A program made the position numbers and the translations under genes. From the NCBI GenBank assembly GCA_947492745.1, contig CANLOE010000013.1, forward strand, positions 21,188 through 85,187: a DNA stretch of 64,000 nucleotides, in the 5' to 3' direction. Shown here piece by piece: positions 1 through 8,734 of this stretch. Source of the stretch: an uncultured Cyclobacteriaceae bacterium (GTDB taxonomy: Bacteria; Bacteroidota; Bacteroidia; Cytophagales; Cyclobacteriaceae). Position 1 is the stretch's first letter. Every line of letters starts with the position of its first letter. The notes below the pieces were generated by a model. The model was not told the origin of the DNA. It did no database searches and saw only the letters and a list, made by a program, of their open reading frames with translations.

Positions 1-1684
1 TGGTGCCCAGGCAGAGCGAGGGTACCGCATCCAAGGGGCTGGTGATTCCCATCCTCTTGGCAAATTTGACCACATTTTCGACCTGCACCCGTTGCATGAC
101 CTGGGCAGTGATACTGTTGATCGACTGGGCCATGGCCATTCTGATGGTCATCTTTTCGCCCGTTCCGTAGCCGCCATCGGCATTTTTGGGCCGCCAGGTA
201 CCACCGGGAACCTTGAACTGCGGAGATACATCGTACAATGGGAAACAAGGGTAATAACTGTTTTCTATGGCGGTACCATAGACAAAGGGTTTGAAGGTGG
301 AGCCCGGCTGGCGCCGGCCCTGTTTGACATGATCGTATTTGAAGTACTTATGGTCGATACCACCGACCCAGGCCCGTATATTTCCCGACTGCGGGTCCAT
401 GGCCATAAAGCCTGTTTGTAAGAAGCGCTTGTAATAGCGCATGGAATCCAGAGGACTCAGTACCGTATCGATTTCGCCCTCCCAAGAAAATACCTTCATC
501 TTTTTAGGGTGCTCCAGAGCTATCCGGAGAGAATCGCTGTCCTTGCCGTACTTCCTGACCAGACTGCGGTAGTGTTCGGTACGTTTGAAACGGTTCATGA
601 TGAAGCCTTTCATCTCCCGACCGCTTTCATCTACCCAAGGGTGGCGCTTGCCCCAATGTTCGTCGAATATTTTCTGCAACTTGGACATATGCTCACGGAT
701 GGCCTCCTCGGCATAGCGCTGCATGCGACTGTCGATAGTGGTATATATCTTAAGCCCATCTTCCCAGAGGTCATACCCATTTTCCGAACACCACTGCATC
801 AGGTGGTCCTTGATCACACTGCGAAAGTAGGTGGCCATCCCTTTGTTCTGGTTGGCGACATCATAGTGGGACAGGTCGATGGGAAGCACCTTGATGGAGT
901 CATAGGTGGGACGGTCGATGTAGCCGTATTTGTGCACTTTCCAGAGTACCTCATTTCGCTTCTCGAAAGAGTTGTCATAATTCCTGACAGGGTTATAGGC
1001 CGTCGTTGCTTGTAGCAGTCCGACAAGCACGGCCGATTCCTGTAGGTTCAGGCTGTCCGGACCTTTACCGAAAAAGGTCTCCGCAGCAGTTTTGATACCG
1101 TAGGCATTGCTACCGAACTCTACCGTGTTCAGGTACATGGCGATAATTTCCTTTTTGGTAAAATTGCGCTCCAGTTGTACGGAGATGATCCATTCTTTCG
1201 TCTTTTCCACAATCCGCTTTGGCATGCGGCCAAGACTTGCGAGCCGACCCTCCAGCTTCTTATCTTGGGTGTAGAGGTTCTTGGCCAACTGCTGTGTGAT
1301 GGTACTTCCACCTCCGGCAGGGTTCAGGGTCAGGATTCCTTTGAGTACCCGCATATAGGCGATGAAGTCCATCCCCGAATGCTCGTAATAGCGATGGTCT
1401 TCCGATAGCAGTAGAGTATTGACCAGGTCATCGGACAGGTCTTCATAAGCTATCTGGCTCCTATTGTAGCGGAAGTAGCGGCCCAAGGAAACCCCATCCG
1501 AAGATATCAGTTCAGAGGACAGGTCATTTTCGGGGTTTTCCAGTGCGCGTAGGCTGGGCATACCTCCATAGAGGCCGAACAGGTCTATGCTTACCGTATA
1601 GATGTATAGTGAGCCCATCAGGAAGACCCCTACAAATAAGGACCACATGCCGATAATCAACCACTTAAAGACCTTTGTTTTCAT
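1..1684 (-). CDS. mrcA: Penicillin-binding protein 1A-type transglycosylase/transpeptidase (partial, 3' end outside window)
   Basis: This is the 5' part (about 561 codons) of a bifunctional peptidoglycan synthase that polymerises glycan strands and cross-links peptides on the outer face of the inner membrane. After the start ATG at 1684 there is one membrane segment at about residues 8-30. A GT51 glycosyltransferase domain follows, with the hallmark EDHRYYEHSG, Glu95 being the expected catalytic acid. The transpeptidase domain has the SxxK motif STFK with Ser462 as nucleophile, within QPGSTFKPF. The SxN and KTG motifs would lie beyond the window. A fragment of a GAGACTG-ended repeat begins 8 bp upstream of the start codon, so the native promoter may be altered. 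The family assignment is secure; class A subtype is inferred from the length and motifs. Confidence 0.93.
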   Translation of the reverse strand, partial: MKTKVFKWLIIGMWSLFVGVFLMGSLYIYTVSIDLFGLYGGMPSLRALENPENDLSSELISSDGVSLGRYFRYNRSQIAYEDLSDDLVNTLLLSEDHRYYEHSGMDFIAYMRVLKGILTLNPAGGGSTITQQLAKNLYTQDKKLEGRLASLGRMPKRIVEKTKEWIISVQLERNFTKKEIIAMYLNTVEFGSNAYGIKTAAETFFGKGPDSLNLQESAVLVGLLQATTAYNPVRNYDNSFEKRNEVLWKVHKYGYIDRPTYDSIKVLPIDLSHYDVANQNKGMATYFRSVIKDHLMQWCSENGYDLWEDGLKIYTTIDSRMQRYAEEAIREHMSKLQKIFDEHWGKRHPWVDESGREMKGFIMNRFKRTEHYRSLVRKYGKDSDSLRIALEHPKKMKVFSWEGEIDTVLSPLDSMRYYKRFLQTGFMAMDPQSGNIRAWVGGIDHKYFKYDHVKQGRRQPGSTFKPFVYGTAIENSYYPCFPLYDVSPQFKVPGGTWRPKNADGGYGTGEKMTIRMAMAQSINSITAQVMQRVQVENVVKFAKRMGITSPLDAVPSLCLGT

Positions 1685-1691
1685 ATCTTAA

Positions 1692-1740
1692 GAGACTGTT
1701 TTGAAATTAGAGTTATTATATTATAGCTTACTATGGATAC
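1692..1740. repeat. Fragment of a GAGACTG-ended repeat element (solo end)
   Basis: The sequence starting GAGACTGTTTTGAAATTA matches the left end of the complete element at 6983-7204 over roughly 48 bp, with some divergence. No matching CAGTCTC end is found nearby, so it looks like a solo end or a decayed copy. It sits directly upstream of the penicillin-binding protein gene. Confidence 0.6.
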
Positions 1741-1835
1741 CGAAACCATCGACACTGATAGCAGCACTATCCACGGAGAACCCAACGATTCCGGACACCA
1801 CAGGATTGTAAAAGATGCATTTTGACCTACATTGT

Positions 1836-1885
1836 ACATTGGAAAATCTACTACGGATCTAAATAGCTGCAAACCGGTCGTTGCA
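1836..1885. repeat. Half of an AACCCA-A repeat element, degenerate
   Basis: In reverse orientation this stretch matches the right half of the AACCCA-A element at 35295-35458, including the words for GCAGCTATTTAGATCCG and AGATTTTCCAATG. It is the second identifiable repeat relic in the 637-bp gap between the penicillin-binding protein gene and sprE. I see no gene in the rest of that gap. Confidence 0.5.
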
Positions 1886-2321
1886 CTGAGTTTATTAGAC
1901 TTATATACATAGATGTACCAACTATTTTAACAATTTGTCGATATATCCCCCGTTGGACTTATATGCTTGGCTATAGGATTGTCAATGTTGCTTCATTTTG
2001 ACCCTATCCATATACATTCCTGCCGAAAAACATCTTTTCATTACCAAAATGGTAGAGGACATCTTTGCATCTACCCTTTGGTCCGTTTCGCCTCAAGCCG
2101 ACCGGGTGCTTACTTTTTTCATCGATAAAAGAGTAAGCAGGACGAAACCCATAGGGATTTCGGGCCAGCCTACGGGACGCAGAAAATTTTGAAAACGCTA
2201 CGTCCGGACAGAAAAATTTTCGAATGAACTGCTGAGTTCCGGATTGTATTCAACGATATACCGGATTCAATGCGATAACTGAAACACGGTCGGCATAAAA
2301 AGGTATATAAGTCTATGCACA

Positions 2322-4961
2322 TTAATTCCTGTTTTGATAGTGCTTTTCGAAGAATTTCAAATAACTGTTTATATCTCCTGACTCATAGAAGATGCCAAAA
2401 TTATCCTTGCTTATGACAAATTTATGCATTTTAATGTCACTTAGCTCATAACCGAATAAATTAAGTGCTTCCAGCTGATCAAAATACTGGATGGCACTCG
2501 AAATTCCCGCCAGTTCGCTGACCAGTACAATGGATTGCTTATCGTTCAGTGATAGGTTGCCCGTATTCAGCTTCGCTTCCTCAAAATTGGAACCGTTGAA
2601 ACTGTCAAGTATTTCGGTGATCTTGTCAGTGGCCTCATTGTCCGCCTCATAGACAAGGACAAAATAGTGTACCTGCTCAAAATAGGGAACATATCGTGGT
2701 CCCTTGGCCTTATTTTGATTGGCTTTGAAATCCTGGGCAGCTTGTAGTAGTACACTGGCATAGGGCGTAATATCGCTGTCAGGATTCTCTTTTATGAACT
2801 GTTCCAGCTCGTATTTATATTGTGCCTCATCTTCTGTCTTGCCCGTGATGAGTATTTCGAGAAGCTTGAGCTTGGGAGCAAAGGTAGCATCAGGATACTG
2901 CTTGAGACCGGCATGGATTTTCATGACGGCCGTATCGTAGTCATTGGTTCTGTAGTTCTGATAGGCAGATTTATATATTTTTTTCAACTGTTCATTGGCC
3001 GCAGTGCTCTCTTCCGTATAGTTGGGGTTGGAGAGCAGTTTGGCATAAGTGGTATAAGGGTATTTTTTGATGATGGCACTTTTGTAGGATTCTGCCTTGC
3101 CATTTTCCAGCTCCTTGCTGATCAGGTAAAGCAGGTAAAGCACCTCAGGTTCGTATTCGGTAGCGGGAAAACGTTCCAGCAAAGTATCAAAAGTGACCAC
3201 AGCATTCGGGTCTTCCATCAAGTTGAAGTGATAGATTTTCCCCAGGTTATAATGGGCTTCTTCTATCTTATCGAGAGCTACCTTTTTTTCTTCTTCACTT
3301 CTAGGTATCTGTGCATAGAGTGCTTGGGCTTCTTCGGCCCTCAGTTCTTCTTCGCTCTTTTCGGGTACGGCTTCGGCACCGATACCGTTTTCTTCAAGCC
3401 CCTCATCGGGCAAATCATCGGTACCCGTACTTCCCAGAACTACTTTATCGGCCCTTCTCCAGTTATCTTCCAGTTCGCGGTTGCCCCATTTTCTCTTGAA
3501 CTCGGATTGTCCACGGCTCACTGAAGTAGGGTTTTCGAAATACCAATTGGACGTACCTCCACGACTACGGTCAGCATCAAAGGAGCTGCCGCTAAAGCCC
3601 GAGTTCTGCTGTCGGTTCAGTTTTCGTTGTCTTTTCTCTTCTTCCTTACGCAGGCGCTCCTGTTCATCCAGGATATTTTCGATAATGGCCATTTGCTGTA
3701 CCGAGTCCATTCCCGATAGTACGAGTAAACTATCCTGTTCCTCTATCGTGTTCAATTGTTTCACGAAATCTGCAAGGATGGACTGCCGTGCTTTTATCTG
3801 CTCATAACCCTCATAATCTTTGGGTAGCACCAGGACCGTACTGTCATAATAGGCCTTGGCCAGCTCGTACTTGGACAGGGAGTCGTAATAGACCTGACCT
3901 AGCCGTAGATAGGATTGCCCTTTTTGCCGTTCATTATCGATGCTGGACTGTACCGAGCTGTTATAAAATTCGATGGCTTCGTCCAGATTTCCCTGTTTGG
4001 ATTCGAATTCGGCCATCTCATAATAGATCTTGTCCTTGAAGTCCTTGTTCTTTTTATCCCTCAGTAGCTTTTTGAACAGTCTTCTGGCCGTCTTGACATC
4101 GCTGTAGCTGGACACCTTGGATACCTGTGTCATATTGAGCTTGGCATAAAAGGAGAGTTCATAATCAGGATTAGCGGCTACACACTTTCTGTAGTTTCGG
4201 TAGGAATCTTCATTCTGACCTAGTTTCTGGTAGATCTGTCCGATGATAAAGTATACCCTGGCCTTTCCTTCTTTTCTTTTCATCAAGGGTACGGCCTTAC
4301 TCAGGTTTTCTACCATCCGGGCATCTTCCCCCTTTACTTGATAAAAATTGGCCCTATTGAGATAAAGTATTTTTTGGTTGTTCCTGTTCAGTTTTTCCTT
4401 TTTGAGATAATCCGATACGGCGATGGCATTGTTATATTCTTCATAGTCCGTAAAAGTACGTATCAGACGTGCCAGAGCCTCGTGCTTGGCATTGGGGTCC
4501 TCGCTTTTCGTATTGACGAACTTGAAGGTCTCTATGGAGTTCACATAATCAACACTGAGGTAGCGGGCACGACCGATAAGGATATAGCTATCGTCGACCC
4601 ATTTACTGTTTTTATGCCGTTGAATGGCCAGAGATGCCATTTTTACGCTTTCTTCCACCTTATCGGCATAACCCGAGGCTATCGAAGTATCGATTTTCGG
4701 ATAGAGCTTCAGGACATGGTTATAATCGTTTTCGTTTTGCTCCCATAACCCTGCTTCGATTTCGTTGATTTTTTCTTTGGCATAATAATAGGCATTGTAG
4801 CGGGCCGTAGTATTATGAAACGTCTTACTGATGAGGTTTTTCCTCTCGGCAGAACAAGACAACAACAACCCTAGGACCGATAGTGCTAAGGTAGATTTGG
4901 TGAGAAGTTTGATAGTGACCTTTTTCAATAGATTTATGATTTGACTTACAATGAAACGCAA
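2322..4961 (-). CDS. sprE: Type IX secretion / gliding motility TPR lipoprotein SprE (PorW)
   Basis: This 879-residue lipoprotein of the type IX secretion system is needed in gliding Bacteroidota for surface export and motility (PorW in Porphyromonas, SprE in Flavobacterium). A signal peptide ends in the lipobox LLLSC (Cys around residue 36), followed by the family-typical SAERKNLISKTFHNTTARYN region. Many TPR units cover roughly residues 60-400 and 560-720. The central low-complexity part contains the very conserved block NWYFENP ... FKRKWGNRELEDNWRRADK, which I regard as diagnostic. The length matches the family. It is divergent from the M23 peptidase gene; this pairing next to bactofilin and atp genes is common in Cytophagales. 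Confidence 0.9.
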   Translation of the reverse strand: MRFIVSQIINLLKKVTIKLLTKSTLALSVLGLLLSCSAERKNLISKTFHNTTARYNAYYYAKEKINEIEAGLWEQNENDYNHVLKLYPKIDTSIASGYADKVEESVKMASLAIQRHKNSKWVDDSYILIGRARYLSVDYVNSIETFKFVNTKSEDPNAKHEALARLIRTFTDYEEYNNAIAVSDYLKKEKLNRNNQKILYLNRANFYQVKGEDARMVENLSKAVPLMKRKEGKARVYFIIGQIYQKLGQNEDSYRNYRKCVAANPDYELSFYAKLNMTQVSKVSSYSDVKTARRLFKKLLRDKKNKDFKDKIYYEMAEFESKQGNLDEAIEFYNSSVQSSIDNERQKGQSYLRLGQVYYDSLSKYELAKAYYDSTVLVLPKDYEGYEQIKARQSILADFVKQLNTIEEQDSLLVLSGMDSVQQMAIIENILDEQERLRKEEEKRQRKLNRQQNSGFSGSSFDADRSRGGTSNWYFENPTSVSRGQSEFKRKWGNRELEDNWRRADKVVLGSTGTDDLPDEGLEENGIGAEAVPEKSEEELRAEEAQALYAQIPRSEEEKKVALDKIEEAHYNLGKIYHFNLMEDPNAVVTFDTLLERFPATEYEPEVLYLLYLISKELENGKAESYKSAIIKKYPYTTYAKLLSNPNYTEESTAANEQLKKIYKSAYQNYRTNDYDTAVMKIHAGLKQYPDATFAPKLKLLEILITGKTEDEAQYKYELEQFIKENPDSDITPYASVLLQAAQDFKANQNKAKGPRYVPYFEQVHYFVLVYEADNEATDKITEILDSFNGSNFEEAKLNTGNLSLNDKQSIVLVSELAGISSAIQYFDQLEALNLFGYELSDIKMHKFVISKDNFGIFYESGDINSYLKFFEKHYQNRN

Positions 4962-4999
4962 AAAACCTTAGAATTAATACAATTGTGGTTTATTATATA

Positions 5000-5007
5000 T
5001 ACTTTTG
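5000..5007 (+). promoter_or_regulatory. Bacteroidota -7 element (TACTTTTG) for the M23 peptidase gene
   Basis: TACTTTTG fits TAnnTTTG. It lies between sprE and the peptidase gene. A transcript starting just after it would exclude the upstream GTG at 4985 and favour the TTG at 5030 as start. No well spaced -33 TTTG is evident. Confidence 0.4.
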
Positions 5008-5029
5008 TTCGCAAATAATTAGGAAGAAT

Positions 5030-5896
5030 TTGAGAATACGAAAAACATTATCAAGTTGGCTCGTGACCAAGTACCTTCTGATCATTCGAAATGAAGAGAA
5101 CTTCGCCGAAAAAACCACACTAAGTTTTACCTACTCAAAAGTAATACTTTTTGCGGTTTTGATTTTCATTGTCCTGATGCTGGTTAGTCTCTTTTTGGTC
5201 CAGACGCTATTGGCCCAGTGGTTCGACCCACGGCATGAGCAGGCAGAAAACAATAAAAAGCTGGAGATTCTGACCGAAAAAGTGGATTCACTAGAGATGG
5301 AGGTCATCAAAAAGGATAAGTTCATTCAAAATTTTCAACGCATCGTTTCCGGTGATACCGTCCTGATTGATTCGACCTTTAAAACCCCCGAAACGGAAAG
5401 CCTTCCTATTTCCAATAGGAACAGCCCCGATAAGATCGACCCTATCGACTCACAGTTCAGGCAAGAGTTCGAACAGATGGACATCGCGCTGGCCAGTTAC
5501 GATGGTACCGGTGTACATGACTTGGAAGAAATCTTTTTTTTTACACCTATAATAGGTTTCATATCCGATAAGTATAATGTCAAGGAGCAGCACTATGGTG
5601 TGGATATCGTAGCCAAAAAAAACGAACCTGTCAAATGCGTCGCAGATGGCACCGTCATACTGGCCTCTTGGACCCAGGATTCCGGACACATACTTGCGGT
5701 GCAGCATCGTGGCAATATTATATCCGTGTATAAGCACAATGCCGAAATACTTAAAAAGGTCGGTAGTTTCGTCAGCGGGGGAGAGATCATTTCCATCGTT
5801 GGGAATACAGGAGAACTGACCAATGGTCCTCACCTACACTTCGAACTCTGGTACAAAGGCAACCCTGTCAACCCGGAGGAGTTCGTATCATTTTAA
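5030..5896 (+). CDS. M23 family metallopeptidase (LytM type), membrane-anchored
   Basis: This predicted peptidoglycan endopeptidase, or a degenerate regulator of one, is anchored in the inner membrane with its catalytic domain in the periplasm. The chosen TTG start (5030) has AGGAAG just upstream and lies downstream of a likely -7 element; a GTG at 4985 in the same frame is the alternative. After a conserved motif around NEENFAEKT there is one transmembrane helix, then a coiled coil (EQAENNKKLEILTEKVDSLE), then a C-terminal M23 domain. Zinc-ligand motifs HYGVD and HLHFE are intact, so it is probably active. It is followed 13 bp later by the bactofilin gene; M23-bactofilin pairs are known cell-shape partners. 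Confidence 0.85.
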   Translation: MRIRKTLSSWLVTKYLLIIRNEENFAEKTTLSFTYSKVILFAVLIFIVLMLVSLFLVQTLLAQWFDPRHEQAENNKKLEILTEKVDSLEMEVIKKDKFIQNFQRIVSGDTVLIDSTFKTPETESLPISNRNSPDKIDPIDSQFRQEFEQMDIALASYDGTGVHDLEEIFFFTPIIGFISDKYNVKEQHYGVDIVAKKNEPVKCVADGTVILASWTQDSGHILAVQHRGNIISVYKHNAEILKKVGSFVSGGEIISIVGNTGELTNGPHLHFELWYKGNPVNPEEFVSF

Positions 5897-5909
5897 CCAA
5901 TCAGCATCT

Positions 5910-6359
5910 ATGTTTCAAAACAAGGACAGCAAAAAAACGAACCAGAGTGTCAACAATTCCAATATTATAGGAAAAGGTACCGTTCTGGATGGTAATATAG
6001 AAACACACGGCAACATCCGTATCGAAGGAAAAGTCAATGGAAGCGTGCGTACCCGATCGAAGGCGGCACTCGGCAAATCCTCCTATGTAGAGGGTAACAT
6101 CATGGCACAGAATGCAGAAATCGAAGGCGAGGTCATCGGTACCGTAGAAGTAAACGGTATACTTACCCTAAAGCCTACGGCGGTTATCCATGGCGATATC
6201 ACGACCAATAAACTGGTGGTAGAATCCGGTGCCACGCTGAATGGTGGCTGTAAAATGGGAGTCACCGTCAAAACAATTAAAATGGAAAGCAATGACCAAA
6301 CCCAAACCTCGGTCCTCCAACCACAACTCCAAGCCAGCAAAAAAGCCAGCGTCCTCTAA
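5910..6359 (+). CDS. Bactofilin (polymer-forming cytoskeletal protein)
   Basis: A 149-residue bactofilin forms right-handed beta-helical filaments that scaffold cell-wall enzymes. The central region (about residues 15-115) is a run of short beta-helix turns such as IIGKGTVLDGNIETHGNIRIEGKV and VIHGDITTNKLVV, with polar tails at each end. The ATG at 5910 is chosen because the upstream in-frame codons overlap the M23 gene and lack family similarity. It follows the M23 peptidase gene by 13 bp, consistent with a joint role in localised wall remodelling. Its 3' end overlaps the start of atpZ by 68 nt in another frame. Confidence 0.9.
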   Translation: MFQNKDSKKTNQSVNNSNIIGKGTVLDGNIETHGNIRIEGKVNGSVRTRSKAALGKSSYVEGNIMAQNAEIEGEVIGTVEVNGILTLKPTAVIHGDITTNKLVVESGATLNGGCKMGVTVKTIKMESNDQTQTSVLQPQLQASKKASVL

Positions 6360-6543
6360 GACTTATCTCAAGTATTCCAACCTTGCGCTACAGATTGTTT
6401 TGGGGCTGGGTATCGCTGGTGCTATTGGCTATTGGTTGGACCAAAAGTTAAAACTGATCTTTCCCATTTTCCTACTTACCTTTATCCTGCTTACCTTTAT
6501 CGGTATTATGTATAAGCTGATTAAGACATTAAACGAACCCTGA
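6292..6543 (+). CDS. atpZ: AtpZ/AtpI family ATP synthase accessory protein
   Basis: This 83-residue protein has a basic, Pro/Lys/Ser-rich N-terminus and two hydrophobic helices (about residues 30-50 and 55-75) with the motif YSNLALQIVLGLGIAGAIGYWLD, typical of the AtpZ/AtpI (ATPase gene 1) family. Members are thought to help assemble the c-ring or transport magnesium or calcium in front of ATP synthase operons. The start at 6292 makes the gene overlap bactofilin by 68 nt, which implies translational coupling or at least co-transcription. The next membrane gene follows 29 bp later. Confidence 0.8.
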   Translation: MTKPKPRSSNHNSKPAKKPASSKTYLKYSNLALQIVLGLGIAGAIGYWLDQKLKLIFPIFLLTFILLTFIGIMYKLIKTLNEP

Positions 6544-6572
6544 TCAAGGAACAGTACTGTGTTCATTACCTT

Positions 6573-6983
6573 ATGTCCCCATCCATAGGAAAGTTATATT
6601 TGAGATTTTTATCGAAATTGGTACTGCTGACCTTGCTCTTGTTATTGGCGTTGAATGGCTTGGAAGCCTTCTCGCTTATTGCCGGCAGACCAAAATATGT
6701 CCTGGAGACCTTCCTTTTCATGATGACGTTCACTGCGACGGCACATTTTGCCTTACTGTTGGGTTCGCGAAAAAACAGGGAGAGCTTTATTCCATGGTTC
6801 ATGGGCCTGATGGTGCTGAAGCTCACCTTCTACGGAGCCTATATTTTCGTGATTATCTACTTGCTGGATGGCGATGCACAGCAGGAGGTCATCCTTTTTC
6901 TGGCCCTATACCTCTCCTACTTGGTATTGGAGGTGATAGAAGGGTATCGTCTAGTGAACCTGTACTGGAGCAAATGGCCTTAG
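6573..6983 (+). CDS. Membrane protein in ATP synthase locus (AtpI-like, uncharacterised)
   Basis: This 136-residue protein has four predicted membrane helices (about residues 13-33, 42-62, 73-97 and 102-122) and no catalytic motif I recognise. A protein of this size and topology commonly sits between atpZ and atpB in Cytophagales, where it plausibly takes the place of subunit I. That is positional inference, not sequence proof. The stop codon TAG (6981-6983) straddles the left junction of the GAGACTG-ended element, so the native stop and downstream spacer may have been altered by the insertion. Confidence 0.7.
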   Translation: MSPSIGKLYLRFLSKLVLLTLLLLLALNGLEAFSLIAGRPKYVLETFLFMMTFTATAHFALLLGSRKNRESFIPWFMGLMVLKLTFYGAYIFVIIYLLDGDAQQEVILFLALYLSYLVLEVIEGYRLVNLYWSKWP

Positions 6984-7204
6984 AGACTGTTTTGAAATTA
7001 CAGTTAAAAATTTATGATCACTTATTTTGGATAGGACCGAGCGTTAAAATAATGCCCCTAGGGCATTATCAGTGAAGGGGCCCCGTCTGCCGCGTGAGCC
7101 ATTGACAAAGATAGCCTGTCGCGCTAGCTAGCGCGAAATTTCAACGAAATCAGGCACCAAAAGAAATACATAAGAAAGAAAAAGATACATTTTAAAACAG
7201 TCTC
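6983..7204. mobile_element. GAGACTG-ended miniature inverted-repeat element (222 bp) with TTA target duplication
   Basis: The left end GAGACTGTTTTGAAAT and the right end (reverse complement GAGACTGTTTTAAAAT) form near-perfect terminal inverted repeats. The element is flanked by TTA on both sides (6980-6982 and 7205-7207). Inside it I see no ORF, but there is a palindrome AATGCCCCTAGGGCATT. The ends and the 3-bp duplication resemble those of IS5-type elements, so a non-autonomous derivative is likely. It separates the AtpI-like gene from atpB. Confidence 0.75.
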
Positions 7205-7254
7205 TTAGAATTAAATTAAAAGGATAAAATATTTTTTTTTGGGCTGTTAATATC

Positions 7255-7262
7255 TAGATTTG
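7255..7262 (+). promoter_or_regulatory. Bacteroidota -7 element (TAGATTTG) upstream of atpB
   Basis: TAGATTTG fits TAnnTTTG and lies 32 bp before the atpB start, just downstream of the GAGACTG-ended element. It would give the main ATP synthase genes a promoter independent of the upstream M23-bactofilin-atpZ genes. A -33 TTTG at standard spacing is not clear; a T-rich TTTG lies closer than usual. Confidence 0.45.
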
Positions 7263-7294
7263 CAGTCAAATTTAAACCCATTGGTTTACAATAA

Positions 7295-8329
7295 ATGATG
7301 ACATTCTACACTCCCAGCAAAAAGTTGATGAACTTATTTCGACTTGTCCTCGTAGCAATCCTATTCTGCTCATCGAACTTCACGGCCAACGCAGCTTCCG
7401 GAGAGGGGCATGGTGAGGCTTTCAGTCCAGGGGACATGATTATGCACCACGTAAAAGACTCCCATAGCTGGCATTTTGTGGATGGCCACTATGGCACATT
7501 GCACCTCCCTGTTATCGTCTATTCTGCCGATAGAGGTCTAGAGGTCTTTTCTTCATCTAACTTCTACGATGAACAACACAATACGGTTGCCTATAATGGG
7601 TATGAATTGTCCCATGGTCACATTTCTTTAGTTGATTCGGAGGTGAAAGTCTGGGATTTCTCTATCACCAAAAACGTTGCCATGCTTTTCATCAATGCCG
7701 CATTGATGATATTCATCTTTATGGCAGTGGCCAAAGCCTATAAGAAGAACGAAGGCAAGGCCCCAAAGGGAATCCAATCGTTCATCGAACCTATTATTAT
7801 CTTTTTGAGAGATGAGGTCATCAAACCGAACATCGGACATGGATACGAAAAGTTCATGCCCTATTTATTGACCCTTTTCTTTTTCATACTTTTCGGTAAT
7901 CTTCTGGGTCTTCTTCCCGGGGCGGCCAATCTTACGGGCAATATAGCCGTTACCATGGTTTTGGCACTGTTGACCTTTATCGTTACCAATTTCAGTGGAA
8001 ACAAAAACTACTGGAGTCATATCTTCAATACTCCCGGAGTACCCTTGGCTTTAAAGCCCATCATCGTACCCGTAGAGATTATCGGTATTTTCACTAAGCC
8101 GATATCTCTTATGGTAAGGCTTTTTGTAGCGATTACCGCTGGTCATATTGTTATACTGAGCTTGATCAGCTTGATATTCATCTTTAGTAGTATTTATGTA
8201 GGTATCGGTAGTACCATCATTGTTTTGTTTATCAATCTGATAGAACTTCTAGTGGCAGGTATCCAAGCTTATGTATTTACGATGTTCTCATCCCTATATA
8301 TAGGCCTGGCCACAGAAGAGCATCACTGA
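7295..8329 (+). CDS. atpB: F0F1 ATP synthase subunit a
   Basis: Subunit a forms the stator half-channels for proton movement next to the c-ring. The 344-residue protein begins with a signal-like hydrophobic segment, as is usual for the long Bacteroidota form. A periplasmic His-rich N-terminal extension of about 110 residues follows (GEGHGEAF ... HHVKDSHSWH), then five to six membrane helices. The conserved arginine helix reads SLMVRLFVAITAGHIVILSL. An ATG pair at 7295/7298 is available; the first is used. It is the first gene of the atpBEFHAG block, 67 bp ahead of atpE. Confidence 0.95.
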   Translation: MMTFYTPSKKLMNLFRLVLVAILFCSSNFTANAASGEGHGEAFSPGDMIMHHVKDSHSWHFVDGHYGTLHLPVIVYSADRGLEVFSSSNFYDEQHNTVAYNGYELSHGHISLVDSEVKVWDFSITKNVAMLFINAALMIFIFMAVAKAYKKNEGKAPKGIQSFIEPIIIFLRDEVIKPNIGHGYEKFMPYLLTLFFFILFGNLLGLLPGAANLTGNIAVTMVLALLTFIVTNFSGNKNYWSHIFNTPGVPLALKPIIVPVEIIGIFTKPISLMVRLFVAITAGHIVILSLISLIFIFSSIYVGIGSTIIVLFINLIELLVAGIQAYVFTMFSSLYIGLATEEHH

Positions 8330-8360
8330 TGCACCTCATATAGGTACCAAGAACACTTGA

Positions 8361-8642
<282 letters not shown>

Positions 8643-8658
8643 TAAAGGTTATTTGACT

Positions 8659-8697
8659 ATGGGTTTGCCCCGTGACGATAGGTCAGGGCAAACCCAT
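8659..8697 (+). promoter_or_regulatory. Stem-loop between atpE and atpF (attenuator or mRNA-stabilising hairpin)
   Basis: ATGGGTTTGCCC and GGGCAAACCCAT form a perfect 12-bp stem around a 15-nt loop. The run after it (TACTGGTTTTTTATT) contains six T but is offset from the stem by six bases, so termination may be partial. Placement right after atpE suits differential expression of the c subunit, needed in about ten copies per enzyme. Confidence 0.6.
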
Positions 8698-8734
8698 TAC
8701 TGGTTTTTTATTCACATTACATCGATATATACTA

